The notes under the pieces: generated by a model
What the model was told of the DNA's origin: nothing
Databases searched by the model: none
Seen by the model: the letters and a program-made list of their open reading frames with translations, nothing else
Made by a program: the position numbers and the translations under genes
DNA from: Perkinsus marinus ATCC 50983
Lineage: Eukaryota; Perkinsozoa; Perkinsida; Perkinsidae
Direction of reading: 5' to 3'
Assembly (NCBI RefSeq): GCF_000006405.1
Contig: NW_003202922.1
Location: 175,663-239,662 of the forward strand
DNA length: 64,000 bases
Shown: one piece after another, positions 47,780-58,882 of the stretch
Layout: every line of letters starts with the position of its first letter
Position numbering within the stretch: the first letter of the stretch is position 1

Positions 47780-50700
47780 CAGGAGCCTTCCTGACAGGCC
47801 CATCATCCATCTTCTTTTTCTGCTTCGTTTCTTGCAACGAAACGACAGACTCAGCCGATATATTCCTTCCCGGGCCTGAGATCCCGACACACCACGTCAA
47901 CTAACATCAAAATATAACCCCACCTACCTCCGCGATGCACCGCCGTCGGTTTGCGTCTTGATGGAGCCTTCTGCGACACTTCAGATACAGGAGTACCCAC
48001 GCAGCCTGAACATAACAAAGATCTTCCGCACAGCGAAGATTCTCCTCGGGGAACGATCACACATGCTAATTGACAGGGACATTCACTCTGAACCCTTTTA
48101 TCGCACAAGAACTACAGGCAGGTCTATGAGGGCTAATCCCGTCTTTGCTGCAGCAACGATATGCTTACCAATAATCAAGGTACTAGTGCATCTCAGCAAT
48201 GCTCAATACTGACCTCATGTAATAGTAAAGTATCAAGTGTAATAGTACACTACCATAAAACAAGTACTCACCCGTCTGCGACGGCCTCAACGCTAGAGCT
48301 GTAGAGGTCGTCGTCGTAACTCGCCTCTTCCCATCGCGCTGGTCTACGCTGGAGCCTTACAGAGCAACACACACAGTGTTCCAAACAATAAGACCTCAGC
48401 CTACCTCCATCGTTGGCCAACCACTCCGATGAGTACGTGGGCTCAACTTGACCTAAATACATTATCCTCTACAGCCTCATCTACGTGCCCACAATGGTAC
48501 AACAGCCCTCAGAGACACGCGGTTATCATTTAATGACCCGGTTGAGTTTTGTGGGGTCGGATACAGCTCAAGGATTATAATATCAATATTGTTCTATATT
48601 AACGTTATTGTTAATCTCATATATTAAAGCTACCACATTTTCATCATATATTTAGCAATTCAATACATTAGATTAACATTATATTTAGTTTTTAAAATAT
48701 ATCACATCACTACAGAGATCGAGATAGATTCAGCTTTGCGGGGTCGGTCTATATACAGCTTGAAAAAATGCGAAAAAAATGGCGAATATGCAATGTACAG
48801 ATAGAAAGTGCCTCAACTAGAAAACCAATTCCGCGATGTTCCTATGATAGTAACAGAGGAAACTATAGATTTTTAAGGACGGCTATTCAGTGCGATATAG
48901 GACTCCGAAAGATATCCGAGGTCCCCTACTAAAGATACGGATCTAGCCCAAAACCATCCCACCATCATCCGTCCCTTCTATGCTTGCCGCCTTCCTCTTG
49001 CGACCTTCACTCTCCAAATCTGAAATATCCCTCCTCGACCAGCTAGGACCAACAACAGTTTTTGTCACCTCTACAGAGCTCATCCTGGACGCTCATAGGG
49101 GGGTCATCCAACACCAAATCCGACCGAGTACATTCTTGACCGTCATTATAACTTCCCCAATCACCGTGGTGGTCAAATAGATTCGACTCATCAAACTCCG
49201 GTAACAACGTTGGCTCCGGGCCTGAGCAAAACCCCTACGAGGAAGCCGCCTATTGTAGACCTACTCATCAGCTGAGAGTAGCTATCCTCGGTAAGTTGCG
49301 TGGGGTACGGTACGGTCGGCAGGGACGCAGGTGTGCCCCCTTGCTCAGCTCCATCATCAATACTAATGCCACCCCGATACGACTCGACGAGGCAAGCCCC
49401 TCTGTCCGCGGACGCATGAGTTTGCGCTGACCAGATGCTCCTTTTTTGAGCGTCGCAATTCTTGTAACCTACAACGGCGACAACAACAACCCCGCAGTTG
49501 GGAAGGGGTCACTCACCCATCATCCCAGTCAAGTCGCTCCCGTCCTTATGTAACATCATAACTAACAACAACACATAGTCAACAACCGTACAGCTATGAA
49601 CAGCCTCACACTGTGGAATTATTTGCTTTTGTGGACCTCTACCGTATGGAGTGAGGGGAACCTCCTCAACTGAGAAAACACTGCTTATGATGATCTAATA
49701 CAGTAGCTCACCTCGTTGCTGTGATGGTCTCTCTAGAATCTCCCCCGACGGAACTGAAAATAGAAAAGCAAGCTGAAGCAGTCCATCTCAGAACCATCCT
49801 CTCACATTGTCGCGCCCTGGACTCCAGCTCACGGATACCTACAAGCGACAACAGGCTCCTCTATGACGTGGCTGATGCGAACTCACGCCGTTCGAGCTCC
49901 TGAATTCTCACAGCCTGGGATGCGATAGCTGAGGGAAAGCAATAAGGGGTCGAGAACGCTGTAGAGCATTCAAGTTACTGCTGACTCCATCTGCTCCACA
50001 ACAATCTTCTCCGCCGGCTGAGTGCCGCTTCGAATCTGAATAGCCTCTCTGGTGCGATCAGATACCAGTGTTAGAATTTATCTTCGCTTTCCTCAACTGA
50101 GCTCGGAATTTCCCTCACTTATTATAGAAGTTTATATACGAAGTGGGGTAGAAATGTACGAGAACCAATGAGAGTTTCCCAAAATTTCCTCAAAAATTTC
50201 ATACCGACGGCCACACATGTAGTTGACCATGTGCATACTTTCCCACACTGGATACCAGTGTTAGAACTTATGTTCGCTTTCCTCCGCTGATTCCTCAGTA
50301 ATAATAGAAGTTTACATACCAATTCGGGTAGAAGATGTTTACGAAAACCAATGAGAATTTACCTCGAAATTTCCACCCATGTAGTTGGCTATGTGCATAT
50401 TTTCCCACACCGTCAGCTACAGTAGTTCCCCCCACACGTACTTGTTCTCCACGATGGACACTCCATCGGGACCTCGTTAGCCTGTACCGAATTCTCTTCA
50501 TCTTGCGTAAATACTAAACAGACAGGCAGAGTTCTTCGGAACTCAAAGATTGACACATGCTGGAAGTATAAGAGTACGTAATAAGAATTTGTGGGAAAAA
50601 ATGTGAGATTTTCACGCACGATTATATCCACGTAGCTCGAAAATATCAATACATATGTGCAGCCGACATGAAAATTTTGCGAAAACTTTGAGAAATTTCC

Positions 50701-51024
50701 GTTGGCTACTCTACACTTTATCCGAAATCGTAATCAGTGGAGTTTCACCCTAGTGATATGAAAAACACCAGTGAAAAATATATTTCACGACTACTGCATT
50801 TCCCGAATATCGTGTTTTTCACAGAGTATTACTCCACTTCACGTAAAACAGGCGAAACCCCAGTGAGGAAACTCCTGAACATATATTCCAACACTGCCAA
50901 CCACAGCGCACTCCTAACAACGCTTCTTACCATTAGAACTCACTGACGAGGACGACGACTGTCGCTCCTCCTCTTCAGTGGGCCAGGACTCCTCCATGAC
51001 ATGCGACTGCTTATTAGGAGGCAT
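47780..51024 (-). CDS. Intron-rich unknown gene, low-complexity and coiled-coil text
   Basis: Candidate start ATG at 51024 (MPPNKQSHVMEESWPTEEEE). Protein-like segments separated by donor/acceptor sites include SRWSVHRGEQVRVGGTT (about 50450), REAIQIRSGTQPAEKIVVEQM (50060-49990), QELERR-IRELESRARQCERM (49900-49790), DRGACLVESYRGGISIDDG (about 49410-49330), LVLDDPPMSVQDEL (about 49100), LESEGRKRKAASIEGTDD (about 49020-48965), and SQKAPSRRKPTAVHRGG-PGRNISAESVVSLQETKQKKK (47970-47800). Composition suggests a nuclear coiled-coil protein. Introns carry two family A copies (50066-50412) and one family B copy. Exon order is assumed; the model is partial and could be two genes. Confidence 0.4.
48485..48955. 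other. AT-rich stretch without coding signal
   Basis: AT-rich, with runs such as tatattaacgttattgttaatc. Probably intron of the surrounding minus-strand gene or an intergenic spacer; nothing else supported. Confidence 0.35.
50066..50250 (-). repeat. Family A element, full length
   Basis: CAGTGTTAGAATTTATC ... ACTTTCCCACACTG. The five bases GATAC occur immediately before and immediately after, and again lead into the next copy. Part of a two-element intron of the minus-strand gene. Confidence 0.85.
50256..50412 (-). repeat. Family A element, full length, tandem with the previous copy
   Basis: CAGTGTTAGAACTTATG ... TATTTTCCCACACCG. On the minus strand its terminus (CG|GTGTGGGAAAATATG) supplies a GT donor directly after an open exon (...GGTTVAD). 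Confidence 0.85.
50738..50862 (+). repeat. Family B foldback element
   Basis: TGGAGTTTCACCCTAGTGATATG ... CAGGCGAAACCCCA, with the shared ATATTTCACGACTACTGCAT core. Confidence 0.85.
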
Positions 51025-51440
51025 CACTCGAAGGTTAATACTTACTATAACAGCTACCAACAAACATGCCTACCCCACACAGTTAATTCTTGAACTCTCT
51101 ATCCCTATACGTAACTTCACCGTACCCCCGAAATAGAAGGAATAGCCGCTGATTTCAACCCTATCAAAGTTACCACGTCCCAATCTCCCAGATGGTTACC
51201 AACAAGGACCACCATAAACCATACGATACAGCAAACGCCTCCACCCGACCTCAACCACGAGGCCCAGCCGCCGTGCAATTGCGTATCTTGCACTGTTCAT
51301 GCTCCCTCGCGCACAGCGAAGATTTTTTGTGCAACCGCAACTGTCCCCGCGGAGCGTTCCCTGTGACTATACACGCAACACTTATTCCTTTTTGAATCAA
51401 CGTTCGCAGTCTTAATAAATATCACGGCAAAGGACTTATC

Positions 51441-54400
51441 TCAGTCACTACTGCTATCATGAGGAGGGGAAGCATCGTCGAATCTGTCAGCGCTGGGGTC
51501 GACCCTCTCGAACATGTGGGGCCAATCAGTCGGTTGATTATCCCTCTGACTTCGAACCAGCTTGTGGTCAACCGGAGTCCCCGAGCGGACGAAGAAAAGA
51601 ACGTAAGCATCTACCCAATGAGCAGTCACAGCGAGTGGGGGCAGAAGGCAGACCCAGCAGACCCCTCACCACGGGAATCCACAAGGGACTCTTTCAGCAA
51701 GGGCTGCACTGTGGCGTCATCGAAAAACCACCAACCTAGGGATAAGGCATTTGCCCGCTCATAGAAGGGGCTCCTATCACCATTAGGAGAGCCAGGGATC
51801 AGATTCAACACAGCTCGCGAGAGTGGACTAGCAGCAACTGTGTGATGGCCTGACCCTAGTCATACAAGCCGTCACCATAGGGGCACCCTCACCCATGTGC
51901 TCAGGGGCCCTTCGAGGGGTCTGGGCGGACCGATCCGCGGGCTTCTCCCGTCCCTTGAGGTCCCACAGGGTCTTATCATGATTAACAAAGGCAGTATAGT
52001 GACCTCCCCTAACAATCCCAACAGCTGCCCTCCATCATCATGGACCCAGGCCCTACGTCATGACTCCTTTATGGCGGACCACTCCTAGTAGGCGATACCG
52101 TGGGGCGTCCCTCTGATGGGACTCTGGCACGAATTCACTCAGGTCTAGCTGACTTCGCGTAGGATAGTGCACCTGCAGCCGCCCACTCCAGCGCGCCCCA
52201 AGGAGTAGTATCGTACATGGTGACTACTCTTACTCCACCGTATCGGACTCAGCTGCCTAAAGCGACGCAGTTGTATCATAAGGACGCTAGGGAGCTTCCA
52301 CAGTGCAGTGTCGCAAGTCGACTCCGACAACGTGCTGCATTTCACACAGTACCTACCAATACCACAATACTAAGAGCCTCCATCGCTACAGCACAGGACC
52401 ATCCGTTGTCCCCCGACAAATCAGTAGGGCGAGCGAACTCCCTCAAGCAGGCATAGATATCAGATAGGGGCTTCCCTGCAGCGCTCTCGATCGGTAGTAT
52501 CAACGAATTGAACGCCTCGAAGACGACTCTGACCACAGACCATACCACACCGACGTCAGAACCCTCCTCTCACCTCGAGTGACCACAGGAGCTACACTTG
52601 AACACTGACCGCGTCTGCCCTTGGAACAAGTCCACCACAATCGACTGATTCCTAGCCAGCTGAGCCCTACCATCAACAGCAATGCCTCCAGCACTCAGTC
52701 CGGACCCCCCTACTTCCAAAACTCAGCCGCGATCCGTTCTATTCCCTTCTCCTCACTCATCTCCAGTGTGCACTCCGGCGTAGAAGGCGGCTCACTAGGC
52801 GGCGACGCGCGGTTGAGGTCCTCATGGAGCCTACCAGGGACATCCAAGGGCCCCCAGAGAGAGCCCGTACTTGTCCAGAAGCGCCGTGGCGAACTCTGCA
52901 GCATCGTGCTGAACTCCCGTGCCCCTACCAACAAGGTCAGGGCAGCCCAACAGCAGCCCTTACCTAAAAGCCGGCATATGTCTGTTGATAGCCCTCTTGA
53001 GCTCCCTTGGCACGATAGGCCCAGCGGACGAGGAAAGGCGCATGTCCGAAAGTAGCTTCGCTACGCTGAAGCACAAAATAGGGAATCACAGAGGAATATG
53101 ATTGGCCCTCACCAACTGGAAATATCGCCGCCAGACCCCAGGGGGTTCTTCTCGTTAACTTCATGCTCCCTAACATTATTGAACATCTTGCTCTCTTACT
53201 GCCACTTGCATTTCCTCAAACCCACCCTACCCTCGGAGGAGATATGTGACCAAAGGCAGCATGGCATGTAAGCACTGCAGTACTGCGTTCATGTAGCAGG
53301 TGCACCCGAGATTCACCAGGCCCGAGAATCCTGAATAGTGAGAAAATATGCACATGGTCAACCACATGTGTTGGTGGCGATATGAATACTCAGAAGAAAT
53401 TTTGGAAGATTCGTGTTAGTTTCTGCATAGACTCCTATCATTAGTGAGAAACTCCTGCGCTCGGCTGAGGAGCGCCAACGTGTGATTCAACCAGGGACAG
53501 TCCCCCCTTGCCTGGTCGCGGCGTGAAGTCCCCTCTCTCTGTGATGGGCAGTAGAGGAGTAGTCCCGATCGCATACCTCAACGCACGCGTGCTGACCATA
53601 CCTTCCCCTGCTGAGCACATGCCAACCACCAAGGCCTTTCAACTCACCACTAGGCTCCGATAGAGACCCGCTCTCGATCGAGATTTGAATCGGACTGCTG
53701 GGCTCCCCTGGACTGCTGGCCGTCTCGCTGCCACCGAAACTCGACAACCTCGCCGACCTCCGGGCCGGCAACACGTCCTCATCTGATCAGCGTTGAAAAA
53801 TTCATCTTCGCTTCCTCTAAGTTTACACACGAATTCGGGTAGGAGTGTACCGAAACCAGAAATTTTTCCCAAAATTTTCTCAGAATTTTCATTTTTTTCA
53901 CCAACACGTGTAGTTGACCATGAACATATTTTTTCCACCCTGCATTCGAGTATCTTACCTCACCATTCAATGATCGGTATGATCCGATGTATACTTATTA
54001 AAAATAGATTTATCATACAGTCTCAGCAATGGGTTTATTCGAGTTTCACCCTAGTGATATGAAAAACACTAGCGAAAAACATATTTCACGACTACTGCAT
54101 ATCACCGCGAATATCGCGTTGTTCACCGAGTTTTACGCCACTTCACGTAAAACGGGTGAAACTCCATTATTCCTCCTTTGTCCTCTATCTTCAATACAAT
54201 TCATATGACAATTGATATTTTTAATAGTGGAGTTTCACCCTAGTGATATGAAAAACACTAGTGAAAAACATATTTCACGACTACTGCGAATATCGCGTTT
54301 TACACCACTTCACGTAAAACGGCTGAAATTCCAATATTATGATTCACAAAATCCTTTCCCCCGCTGGACCACCATCCGCCCCGCAGAGCAGGTTACCTTC

Positions 54401-55842
54401 GCTATCAAGGACCTTCCGTTTTGTAGAAGTAGTGCTGGATGGGGACGAGTCCATCACTCGTGGAACTTGAAGATTCATAGGCACCGCTGCAGGGGTCGGT
54501 GAGCCGCATAGGGGATCTGCACATGGATGTCAATTTTCCCGCGCGCCACGGAATTCTTACCAGAATGCAACAGTCTTTGGGCAGCCCGTGCTGAGCGGGT
54601 CGTCACCATTAACAACAATGATACAAGCAATCCTATCCCCTCCTCGTGATCCGTCACTCGCCACGAAATTAACCCCAACGCAATACACCTTTCACTATTG
54701 AGAAACACATACACAGAGCAGCCACCTCTACCAACAGCGGTTTCGAATCGGGAGAGACTTCCGGGCAAGTAGTACGCAGCCCTTAGCACCGATGCAGGCC
54801 GTATTGGAAGGCCCTCTTCAGACAACTTTAAAGGGGGCAGCTGATCGTCAACAGAGGAAGCGTGACAGGTGCTCTCAGATACCACTGGGTGTGGGTCTCC
54901 AGGCAGACTGAAGGAAGATGCAAAATATTCCTACTACGAGTGAACGAATCTTAGGCTCCACCCACGTAAGATTCAAAATAGCCCCAAAAATGCACCAAGT
55001 ACGGCGCACCTCATCTCTCCCACAGTTTCTCAGGAGCCGTGAGCTTCCAATCAAACACGTGACCAGAAGCTACCTCCGTTAGCACCCAGTCCGTCCCCTT
55101 CTCCTTAGCCAGCAGTGTTGAAAACTACGTTCGCTTTCCTCACTAAGTATAGGAGTCTATATACGACCTACGGTAGAGATGTGCAGAAACCACCCAGAAT
55201 TTCTCGAAATTTTCATACAGTCACCAACACATGTGGTTGACCATGTGCATATTTTCCCATACTGCTAGCGAGGACAATAACTCAGTCACAACGACTTCCA
55301 TGGAGGCCCACAGCAGCGTGTTATCACGAGGACCAAAGTCCCAAGGGGCGCACTCCGGAAGAGTCAAGCTGACTTGCCGTCACCATAGGAGAGTAACATT
55401 CTCTCTTCATTCGCGAGGTAGTGTACCGTCTACATGGCAGCAACAGTCGCCGCCGCCGCCGAGGAGGAGGAGTCAACTCAGAGTATATACCACAATTTCA
55501 ACAGATCATGTCGAGGATCCCACCACTCTCAACTGGTGTGACGCTAGTTCCAAACTCGGGTGGTATTTATCACAGTGAATTCATCTACGCTATAATCGAG
55601 ATCGACTGATCATATTTCTAACCGGTGACGTCCTCAGATCCTCGCGATAAACTGACTCGTCAGACTCCAGTCGATTTTCATACACCTTCCAGAGGTTCAC
55701 CAAAATAACTCTGACTTCACCAACCGGCCGAGCCTTTGGTCCCCTCACTGCTGGTTCGCCAGGTCCCTCCGCTTCGCCTTTTTTCCTACGTCGCTGCCAA
55801 CCTCGCTTTCTCTCCTGTGGTGGCTGAACGTTGTCTACCACA
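51441..55842 (-). CDS. Ubiquitin-specific protease (USP/UCH family C19)
   Basis: Cysteine deubiquitinase. The catalytic core reads on the minus strand in family order. Cys box: [18 protein letters not shown] (about 53325-53265), catalytic Cys before YMN; the usual Asn of GNTC is Cys here. Then QHDAAEF (about 52915), [12 protein letters not shown] (52300-52259), His box GGHYTAF (about 52005-51985), WWFFDDATV (about 51735) and [12 protein letters not shown] (about 51605), stop at 51441. Introns are short except where repeats sit. N-terminal exons are inferred at 53500-53780, 54475-54885, 55010-55105, 55263-55360 and 55630-55842 (a basic segment, [12 protein letters not shown]). The core is firm, the N-terminal half provisional. 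Family A copies occupy three introns and two family B copies another. Confidence 0.8.
53333..53484 (+). repeat. Family A element making up an intron
   Basis: Opposite orientation to the host gene. On the minus strand the intron starts G|gttgaatc about 20 bp before the element and ends ...tattttctcactattcag|GATTCTCGG, the element's own terminus acting as polypyrimidine tract and acceptor directly before the USP Cys-box exon. Confidence 0.85.
53788..53942 (-). repeat. Family A element making up an intron
   Basis: CAGCGTTGAAAAATTC ... TTTTTTCCACCCTG. On the minus strand, donor CAGG|gtggaaaa lies in the element terminus and acceptor gctgatcag a few bases past its other end. Confidence 0.85.
54039..54167 (+). 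repeat. Family B foldback element
   Basis: GAGTTTCACCCTAGTGATATG ... CGGGTGAAACTCCA with the common core; 60 bp from the next copy, in a USP-gene intron. Confidence 0.85.
54228..54333 (+). repeat. Family B foldback element, internally shortened
   Basis: TGGAGTTTCACCCTAG ... CGGCTGAAATTCCA; lacks about 20 bp of the central ATATCACCG segment found in other copies. Confidence 0.85.
55113..55264 (-). repeat. Family A element making up an intron
   Basis: CAGTGTTGAAAACTACG ... TATTTTCCCATACTG. On the minus strand an open exon ends CTA GCA| and the donor GTATGGGAAAATATG starts at the third base of the element; an acceptor (ggctaag) lies about 10 bp past the other end, leading into an open exon [14 protein letters not shown]. 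Confidence 0.88.
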
Positions 55843-55921
55843 ACTCCTCAAGTAACTGCTGTCGAATCACCTTGTGAAAAACCATTAGAAACATATCATC
55901 AGGGTATCGCATCGAGTGGAC

Positions 55922-56090
55922 CAGTGTTGGAAAATATGCACATGGTTGGTGACGATTAGGGAATTCTGATGAAATTTCGGGAAATTCCCGTTGGTTTCTG
56001 AGCACTCCTACGGTAGGAGTCCTATCCGAACTCACATATAAACTTCTCTAACTAGTGAGGAAGCTCGTAAGCTCAGTCGAACATATACTA
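55922..56090 (+). repeat. Family A element
   Basis: CAGTGTTGGAAAATATGCACATGG ... aagctcgtaagctcag; internal deletion after ATGG. Lies at the 5' end of the USP gene region. Confidence 0.8.
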
Positions 56091-56289
56091 TAACGACACG
56101 TTGAGGATAGCGTGGATCCGATTTCTATTGTTGCTAGCCCCCATTTCGAGGAGATCATCAGTACGCTGACGAGACGCTCCTCTATGAAAAACGATGGGGA
56201 GGGAGCAAGAATGGACATCTGCATGGTTCAAAGGCCGTCATCAGATTCTTCAACGCTTCTCCCACTCACATTATGATGACTGATGAGCA

Positions 56290-56517
56290 ACTTTGGTGGC
56301 CATTCCCGTTGAAAACTTCAACAGAAAAGTGAAAAACGCACAACATGCAATGCTTCGCTCCGCTGTTCAATGGAATTTGCCGATGGGAGGTCAATTAGAG
56401 TCTTTAAGAGACGTTTTTTACCATCTCAATACATCTGAGAGTTCAGAATCCTCCCATCTTACATTTCACAAACTCCAAGCTCTTCAGACTAGTCTAGCTA
56501 CCTCTGTGCGGTGACTG
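56290..56517 (+). CDS. Hypothetical small open frame
   Basis: About 73 codons open to a TGA, without an upstream in-frame ATG; the first ATG is internal (MLRSAVQWNLPM). Text is plausible (GGQLESLRDVFYHLNTSES) but no exon join or family was found. Confidence 0.25.
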
Positions 56518-56616
56518 CCCCAGAGGAGTCACCACAATGAACCCGTATGCAGGCTAGTGGGAAGAAGGCGGACTAAGTGGTATTGATAGTGTCAACTGAT
56601 TTCATATATCATAACC

Positions 56617-58388
56617 ATGAATTCTCTCTCTACCGCTGCTCCGACCGAGCCTATCAGCGAGTTTCGATGCAACGCTTGCGGCCTGGAATTCCCCGATAGT
56701 GCTGAGCAACGAGACCACTATAAATCAGGTGAGACTACAGCCGGGCAAAAATGGTTGAAATTTCACTCGACAGATTTCCATGTTTACAACACTAAACGGA
56801 AGGTAGCTGGTTTGGCTCCAATTTGCCCGGAAGTATGGACGGCTCGAGTAGAGCAGTTGAAGCAGCTGGCAGAAGGCGTTGGAGATACCAAAGGCACAGC
56901 TCATCTGAAACATAGAGACGAGGGGGAGGGTATTCGGATGGTCCCCATCGGGGTGTTCTCACACTATGGAGTTTTAGGCGTACAAGGTCACCACAAGGAG
57001 CGACGGGAGGAGAGCAACGGACCTCAGGTGGAGATAGTTCGGGACGATAAGACCTGTTTGTTCGACAACACCCAGCATGCTACTGTTGAGGACAATCTCG
57101 CTTATATGAGCCTCAAGTAATGGCCGTCTCTATCGAGCCCTTGGGTGGTAACTGTATTGACAGGTACTCCTTCTTCATCCCGGATATCGACTACCTCAAG
57201 GACCTTCCTGGACTTCTCTCCATGTTGACCGAGAAGATCTATGAGCGCCATCAGTGTACGCCCTTCGTTACTAGGCTAGTCGTAGGCATTCCCTTCTTAT
57301 CAGGTCTGTACTGCAATAAGATCTATAGTGGTGTTGGTGCTGTCAAGTCCCACATGATCGATATGAAACATACAAGAATCGGTAGTAGGGGCTTTCCATT
57401 TTAATACTCTCCTATGTTATCGCATTGTCATTGTCTTCATGGTGATATTTTTTACTATCAGGTACGGATACCGATGAGTTGCTGGCTGACTTGGATCCCT
57501 TCTATGACTTCAGCTCTTCCTATTTGGAGTTGCAGGCTGCCGCCTCGCAGGAGGAGGTAGGACTACGAAGGGTTGAGTCTGGCCGTCGGCATTTTTCTTT
57601 GCATAGGGAGAAGCATATGACAGCGACGATGACGACAGTGATGATTGGACCGAAATTGGTAGTACCCTATTAGTGATTACTCGAGTTTTGCGGACATGGG
57701 TGTCGCTTGATGAAGTAGGTTTATATAGGAATAGTAGGATAGGAGTAAACCACGTAGAAATTTCGCTGAGATAAACCATACCACTCCATCGCGAATTTAT
57801 AGTGGCAATCGGTCATCATTAGGTTCCGTTAGTGGTGATGAGGAGGATCTCGACGAGGCCGTCATCCAAACTGGACTGCAAAGAGCTCAAATTCTGTAAG
57901 TGTTGTCGCATGCCCCCCCTCTCGATGATCGGTTTCAGAGACGACGGGTCCCTCCGCCTCCCCAATGGTAAGGTGGCAACCCATCGTATGTACGCCTACA
58001 TCTACAAGCAGCGACTCACCAACAACAGGTAGCGCCTGTGTGGGTCCGGCAAATGTGTTCATGGAACAAGCGTCAGGGTTGGTGATAAGCGTCATGAGCC
58101 TCGGAGAGCTCTGCCGCAGCAGAAGAACGCTATGCTGGCCATCGCTGGGGGAGATCAGTCAGGCGCTATAATGAGCATGAAGAGCTATCGGGAGCAGAAG
58201 CGAGAGGCGAAGTCCCTATTAAAGTCCATGCGATTCATGGACTTCGAGGCACAGAAGGTGAGGCTATTGCTGTCACTGTTGTTGGTATTGAATTTTCTCA
58301 GTCGCAAGTACGTAGTAACATGCTGCAGAAGAGTCGAAAGGGGAGGACCAACCGACAAAATGTCACCTTATGGTCCTACGCTAAGTGA
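56617..58388 (+). CDS. REI1: Rei1/ZNF622-like 60S ribosome maturation factor
   Basis: Cytoplasmic zinc-finger factor needed to recycle Arx1 and finish pre-60S subunits. Start ATG at 56617, exon 1 to 56728, stop at 58386-58388; about nine exons. C2H2 finger 1: FRCNACGLEFPDSAEQRDHYKSDFHVYNTKRKVA, restored by removing the 45 bp intron 56729-56773. Then CLFDNTQHATVEDNLAYM joined to SFFIPDIDYLKDLPGLLSML, finger CLYCNKIYSGVGAVKSHM, YDFSSSYLELQ, an acidic DSDDDDSDDW run, LRLPNGKVATHR (family LPSG..GHR) and a basic C-terminus (REQKREAKSLLKSM, QKSRKGRTNRQNV). In the second zinc-finger region the first pair reads CLFDN rather than CxxC, so that finger is incomplete. Confidence 0.93.
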
Positions 58389-58882
58389 TCTGCTTCTTCG
58401 TATGGGGACTGTGCTGCAAGTTCCTCACTTATCCTCTTCATCATTTATTCCCTTCACTGTGGAAGAAACCTTCTATACCCTCGATGCTGTTCTCGAGTTT
58501 ATATCAGTGGGGGCTGAGCCGTTATAAACGTCTGTACAATAGGAAACCAGATCGTCAGTTACATGTGATATGAATCACGTCATGAAAGACATTGAAGTTG
58601 TCCCCTCATCTAACCCTTCGAGGGGGAGTATATCATCAGCCTATGAATGGTTCACTTCGGTACCATGAGACTTGTTACGAAACCTATTACTACTCGACCA
58701 CTAGTGTGACATGACACCGTAGATAATATTCCTCCCAATCGTCCGCGTAATAGGAAATGACCAGATTTCATGATCGTGGTTTTAATTATCATATACCGGT
58801 CATTCTCCACATCTATGGACCCCTTTACACTAGTTAACACAACTCATCGTTGCGGTGATGATGGCCGCGTTGGCCGCTGCAA
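58389..58882. other. Intergenic between convergent genes
   Basis: No gene recognised; a frame running on from REI1 without splicing is an artefact of reading through its last intron. Confidence 0.5.

Noticed and set aside
58132-58527. 131-codon frame running past the end of REI1
   Set aside because: It reads through the last 45 bp intron; splicing gives the family-like basic C-terminus and stop at 58388.
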